Part shown: positions 5,823 through 8,056 of the stretch, piece by piece | Numbering within the stretch: position 1 is the stretch's first letter | How the letters are laid out: each line of letters opens with the position of its first letter | From: an uncultured bacterium | Lineage (GTDB): Bacteria; Bacillota_A; Clostridia; Oscillospirales; Oscillospiraceae | Reading direction: 5' to 3' | Assembly (NCBI GenBank): GCA_905214605.1 | Contig: CAJMMY010000038.1 | Coordinates: 1 to 8,056, forward strand | Length of the DNA stretch: 8,056 bases | Made by a program: the position numbers and the translations under genes | The notes under the pieces: generated by a model | Database searches by the model: none | Seen by the model: only the letters and a program-made list of their open reading frames with translations | What the model was told of the DNA's origin: nothing

Positions 5823-6602
5823 ATGCTCAAACAAGCCAAAACCATTGTATTCAAGGTGGGAACCTCCACGTTGACCCATGAAAGCGGAAAGACAAATTTG
5901 AAGTGCATGGACGAACTGGTGACGGTCCTTTCGGATTTGATGAACGAGGGGCGCCAGGTGGTTCTGGTGACGTCCGGCGCCATTGGCGTGGGCGTGGGAA
6001 AACTGGGCTTGCCCGCCCGACCCAAGGACACCGCCGGAAAGCAGGCGGCTGCCACGGTGGGGCAATGCGAGCTGATGTTTATGTACGATAAGTTCTTTTC
6101 CCAGTACGGACATAAGGTCGGTCAGTTGCTGATTACCAAGGAAGATGTGGATGACCCGAAACGGCGGGGCAATCTGGTGCAGACCTTTGAAAAGCTGTTT
6201 GAATTCGGCGCCATCCCGGTGATTAACGAAAACGATGCTGTGGCTGTGGACGAAATTGTGTACGGCGATAACGACAGCCTTTCCGCGGTGGTGGCAACGC
6301 TGATTCATGCAGACGCACTGGTGATTCTCACGGAAACCAACGGCTTGTATACCGCCAATCCCATGAAAGACCCGACGGCGCGGCGGATTGCTCAAGTGAC
6401 GGAGATTACCGATGAAATCCGCGGCTGCGTCTCCCGTGACGGCACAGCATTGGGCACCGGTGGTATGGTGACCAAACTCCATGCCGCGGAGATTGCCACC
6501 GCTGCCGGGGTGGATACATATGTGATTTGCGGCAAGGACCCCCGGGATATTTACCGGTTGATGGACGGCGAGGACTTAGGCACCCATTTTGCGGCGCGGT
6601 AA
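5823..6602 (+). CDS. proB: Glutamate 5-kinase, short form without PUA domain
   Basis: Cytoplasmic enzyme of 259 aa that phosphorylates L-glutamate with ATP to gamma-glutamyl 5-phosphate, the committed step of proline synthesis. The amino-acid kinase fold is complete: KVGTS with Lys11 near the start, VTSGAIGVG with Ser51, NENDAV (135-140) with Asp138, GDND with Asn150/Asp151, and GTGGMVTK ending in Lys218. These match the known E. coli substrate and ATP residues K10, S50, D137, N149/D150 and K217. The E. coli enzyme is 367 aa because of a C-terminal PUA domain; this protein ends right after the kinase domain, as in several Bacillota. Feedback inhibition by proline is a property of the kinase domain and may remain. 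The start at 5823 follows from the AGGAG at 5809-5813; the ATG at 5814 would add three residues. Its stop codon overlaps the ribosome site of proA (TAAGGAGG), so the two are coupled. Confidence 0.95.
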   Translation: MLKQAKTIVFKVGTSTLTHESGKTNLKCMDELVTVLSDLMNEGRQVVLVTSGAIGVGVGKLGLPARPKDTAGKQAAATVGQCELMFMYDKFFSQYGHKVGQLLITKEDVDDPKRRGNLVQTFEKLFEFGAIPVINENDAVAVDEIVYGDNDSLSAVVATLIHADALVILTETNGLYTANPMKDPTARRIAQVTEITDEIRGCVSRDGTALGTGGMVTKLHAAEIATAAGVDTYVICGKDPRDIYRLMDGEDLGTHFAAR

Positions 6603-6615
6603 GGAGGAAGACAAG

Positions 6616-7866
6616 ATGCTGGAACAAATCGGAAAACAGGCAAAGGCTGCGGCCCGTCGATTGGCCGCCTGCACCACGGAGGAGAAAAACCGGGCGCTGC
6701 TGGCTATGGCCGATGCGGAGAGCATTGAGCGGCACAGGGAAGAGATTCTTTTCGCCAACGAAAAGGATATGACCGCTGCCCGGGAAAAGGGCATGAACGA
6801 TACCATGCTGGACCGTTTGCAGCTGACCGGAGAGCGGGTAAAGGGCATGGCGGCCGGTCTGCGGGATGTGGCGGCATTGCCGGACCCGGTGGGACGGGTG
6901 CTGTCGGACCAAGTGCGGCCCAACGGTTTGCATTTGGTGAAGGTGGCGGTACCCATCGGCGTGATTGCGGTGATTTATGAGGCGCGGCCCAACGTGACGG
7001 CGGATTCCGCGGCGCTGTGCCTGAAAAGCGGCAACGCGGTGATTCTCCGGGGCGGAAAAGAGGCCATTTCTTCCAACATTGCCATTGCAAAGGCCATGCG
7101 GTCCGCCTTGGAAACTGCGGGATTGCCTGCCGATTCCATTCAGCTGATTGAAGACACCACCCATGAAAGCGCCAATGCATTGATGCACTTGAATCAGTAT
7201 GTGGACGTGCTGATTCCCCGGGGCAGCCAGCGGCTGATTCGGGCAACGGTGGAGCAGTCTACGGTACCGGTGATTCAAACCGGCTCCGGTGTGTGCCATA
7301 TTTATGTGGACAAAGCTGCCAACCCGGAAATGGCGGCAGAGATTATTGAAAATGCCAAAACCTCCCGCCCCTCCGTGTGCAATGCGGCAGAGTGCATGCT
7401 GATTCACAAGGATATTGCTCCCCGGGTTTTGCCGCTGATTGCAGACCGGTTGTCTGCCAAGCATACCCAGATTCGGGGTGACGCCCGGGTGATGGACATT
7501 CTGGGAAACAGAGCAACACCGGCTACGGAAGAGGATTGGGGCAAGGAGTATCTGGATTACATCATGGCTGCCCGGATTGTGGACAGCTTGGAGGAGGCAA
7601 TGGAATATATTTACCGGTATTCCACCGGCCATTCCGAGTGCATTGTCACCGATGACCCGGCAGCTGCGGAGAAATTCCTGAACGGTGTGGATGCTGCGGC
7701 GGTGTATCACAATGCTTCTACCCGATTCACCGACGGCGGCGAGTTTGGCCTGGGCGCCGAGATCGGCATCTCTACGCAGAAGCTGCACGTGCGCGGCCCC
7801 TTCGCGCTCGAGGGCCTGACCTCGTACAAGTACGTGCTGCGCGGCTCGGGGCAGGTGCGTGCCTAG
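6616..7866 (+). CDS. proA: Gamma-glutamyl phosphate reductase (3' end of different composition)
   Basis: NADPH-dependent reductase of 416 aa (E. coli 417) that turns gamma-glutamyl phosphate into glutamate 5-semialdehyde, second step of proline synthesis. Visible family motifs are [17 protein letters not shown] (112-128), [15 protein letters not shown] (136-150), PRGSQ (201-205), the catalytic segment RPSVCNAAE (251-259) with Cys255, and the C-terminal [20 protein letters not shown] (376-395). The start is fixed by AAGGAGG (6601-6607), which overlaps the proB stop; an upstream TTG at 6589 would contain this ribosome site and is rejected. Up to about residue 377 codons match proB (Ile nearly always ATT; 24 of 39 codons G/C-ending just before). 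From about residue 378 to the end 37 of 39 codons are G/C-ending and both Ile are ATC. The encoded protein is intact and normal in length, but its gene appears to be a hybrid of two sources. Confidence 0.93.
   Translation: MLEQIGKQAKAAARRLAACTTEEKNRALLAMADAESIERHREEILFANEKDMTAAREKGMNDTMLDRLQLTGERVKGMAAGLRDVAALPDPVGRVLSDQVRPNGLHLVKVAVPIGVIAVIYEARPNVTADSAALCLKSGNAVILRGGKEAISSNIAIAKAMRSALETAGLPADSIQLIEDTTHESANALMHLNQYVDVLIPRGSQRLIRATVEQSTVPVIQTGSGVCHIYVDKAANPEMAAEIIENAKTSRPSVCNAAECMLIHKDIAPRVLPLIADRLSAKHTQIRGDARVMDILGNRATPATEEDWGKEYLDYIMAARIVDSLEEAMEYIYRYSTGHSECIVTDDPAAAEKFLNGVDAAAVYHNASTRFTDGGEFGLGAEIGISTQKLHVRGPFALEGLTSYKYVLRGSGQVRA
7741..7770. other. Composition junction: likely chimera or recombination point inside proA
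   Basis: Left of here (7561-7740) GC is 56% (101 of 180 counted); right of here (7741-8056) it is 70%. The change occurs across codons for [10 protein letters not shown], one of the most conserved DNA stretches of proA, where two unrelated species can share enough identical bases for recombination or for a false assembly join. The exact breakpoint cannot be fixed because the shared stretch is ambiguous; the last codons of host type are about 7714-7746. Confidence 0.8.
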
Positions 7867-7867
7867 G

Positions 7868-8056
7868 ATGGTCCTCACGCAAGCCGGCGTCGGCGCCGGG
7901 TGCGAGCAAGCGGCGGTTGCCCCCGTGGTCTGCGAGCGCTTCGACGATCTTGGGGCCGACGGCAGCCCAGTGCGCCTCGGCATCATGGGCGGTACGTTCG
8001 ATCCCATCCATATCGGGCATCTGGCCTGCGCCGAGCAGGCGCGCAGCGCCGTCCTG
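7868..8056 (+). CDS. nadD: Nicotinate-nucleotide adenylyltransferase, N-terminal part (cut by window end)
   Basis: An open frame of 63 codons running off the window. It contains [23 protein letters not shown], the nucleotidyltransferase start motif with GGTFDPxHxGH, the ATP-binding histidine motif of NadD, which adenylates nicotinate mononucleotide in NAD synthesis. The ATG at 7868 is one base after the proA stop and would give about 36 residues before the motif; the GTG at 7973 (VRLGIMGG) is an alternative start and fits the usual family length better. No strong ribosome site is visible for either. Composition is high GC throughout, unlike everything before 7740. The order proB-proA-nadD after obgE is common in Actinomycetota, so this piece probably belongs with the 3' end of proA and not with the rest of the window. 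Confidence 0.88.
   Translation, partial: MVLTQAGVGAGCEQAAVAPVVCERFDDLGADGSPVRLGIMGGTFDPIHIGHLACAEQARSAVL

Noticed and set aside
6589..6615. Longer proA start at TTG 6589
   Set aside because: It contains the AAGGAGG ribosome site and overlaps the proB end; the ATG at 6616 is correctly spaced and gives the normal ProA length.
6406..8007. 533-residue minus-strand open frame opposite proB, proA and nadD
   Set aside because: Shadow of the proline genes; it also crosses the composition junction, which no genuine gene here would be expected to do.

Overview
The window looks like a mid-GC (about 55-60% in lines sampled by hand) low-redundancy genome of a Gram-positive anaerobe, most likely a gut Bacillota/Clostridia of the Oscillospiraceae type. 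Supporting signs are strong GGAGG-type ribosome sites, tight operons, U-rich intrinsic terminators, a Gram-positive lipoprotein signal and a short ProB without a PUA domain. Genus cannot be decided from sequence alone. The last ~300 bases do not fit this picture: from about 7745 the GC rises to about 70% (221 of 316 bases by hand count, 7741-8056) and codons become almost all G/C-ending, as in Coriobacteriia or other Actinomycetota.

Layout. 18-4135 is a three-gene operon: two half-transporters forming a heterodimeric type IV ABC exporter (stop/start overlap ATGA at 1820-1823), then a small hot-dog acyl-CoA thioesterase 12 nt downstream, closed by a strong intrinsic terminator (4149-4182). 4183-4583 is a 400-base gene-poor stretch with a five-copy GCAGA tandem repeat, a good sigma-A-type promoter candidate, two terminator-like hairpins and an 11-bp-phased TTTACA repeat resembling a Pho box. 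4584-5510 is a single gene for a secreted lipoprotein tyrosine/dual-specificity phosphatase of the LipA/PtpB type, visibly more AT-rich than its neighbours and followed by its own terminator (5542-5577). 5578-5822 is regulatory DNA with an extended -10 promoter for the proline genes. 5823-7866 is proB-proA, the first two steps from glutamate to proline. 7868-8056 is the start of nadD (NAD biosynthesis), cut by the window end.

Working together: ProB makes gamma-glutamyl phosphate and ProA reduces it to glutamate semialdehyde, which cyclises for ProC (not in the window). The ABC pair carries the textbook split of one degenerate and one catalytic ATP site across its two subunits. The phosphatase stands alone as a surface-exposed enzyme.

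The most important observation is the composition break inside the 3' end of proA, at a stretch that is almost invariant in all ProA proteins ([10 protein letters not shown]). The downstream order proA-nadD is the order typical of Actinomycetota. This is either an assembly chimera between two species or a real homologous-recombination junction; the first is the simpler explanation. I found no CRISPR array, tRNA, rRNA or insertion sequence, and no clearly novel defence or biosynthetic system.
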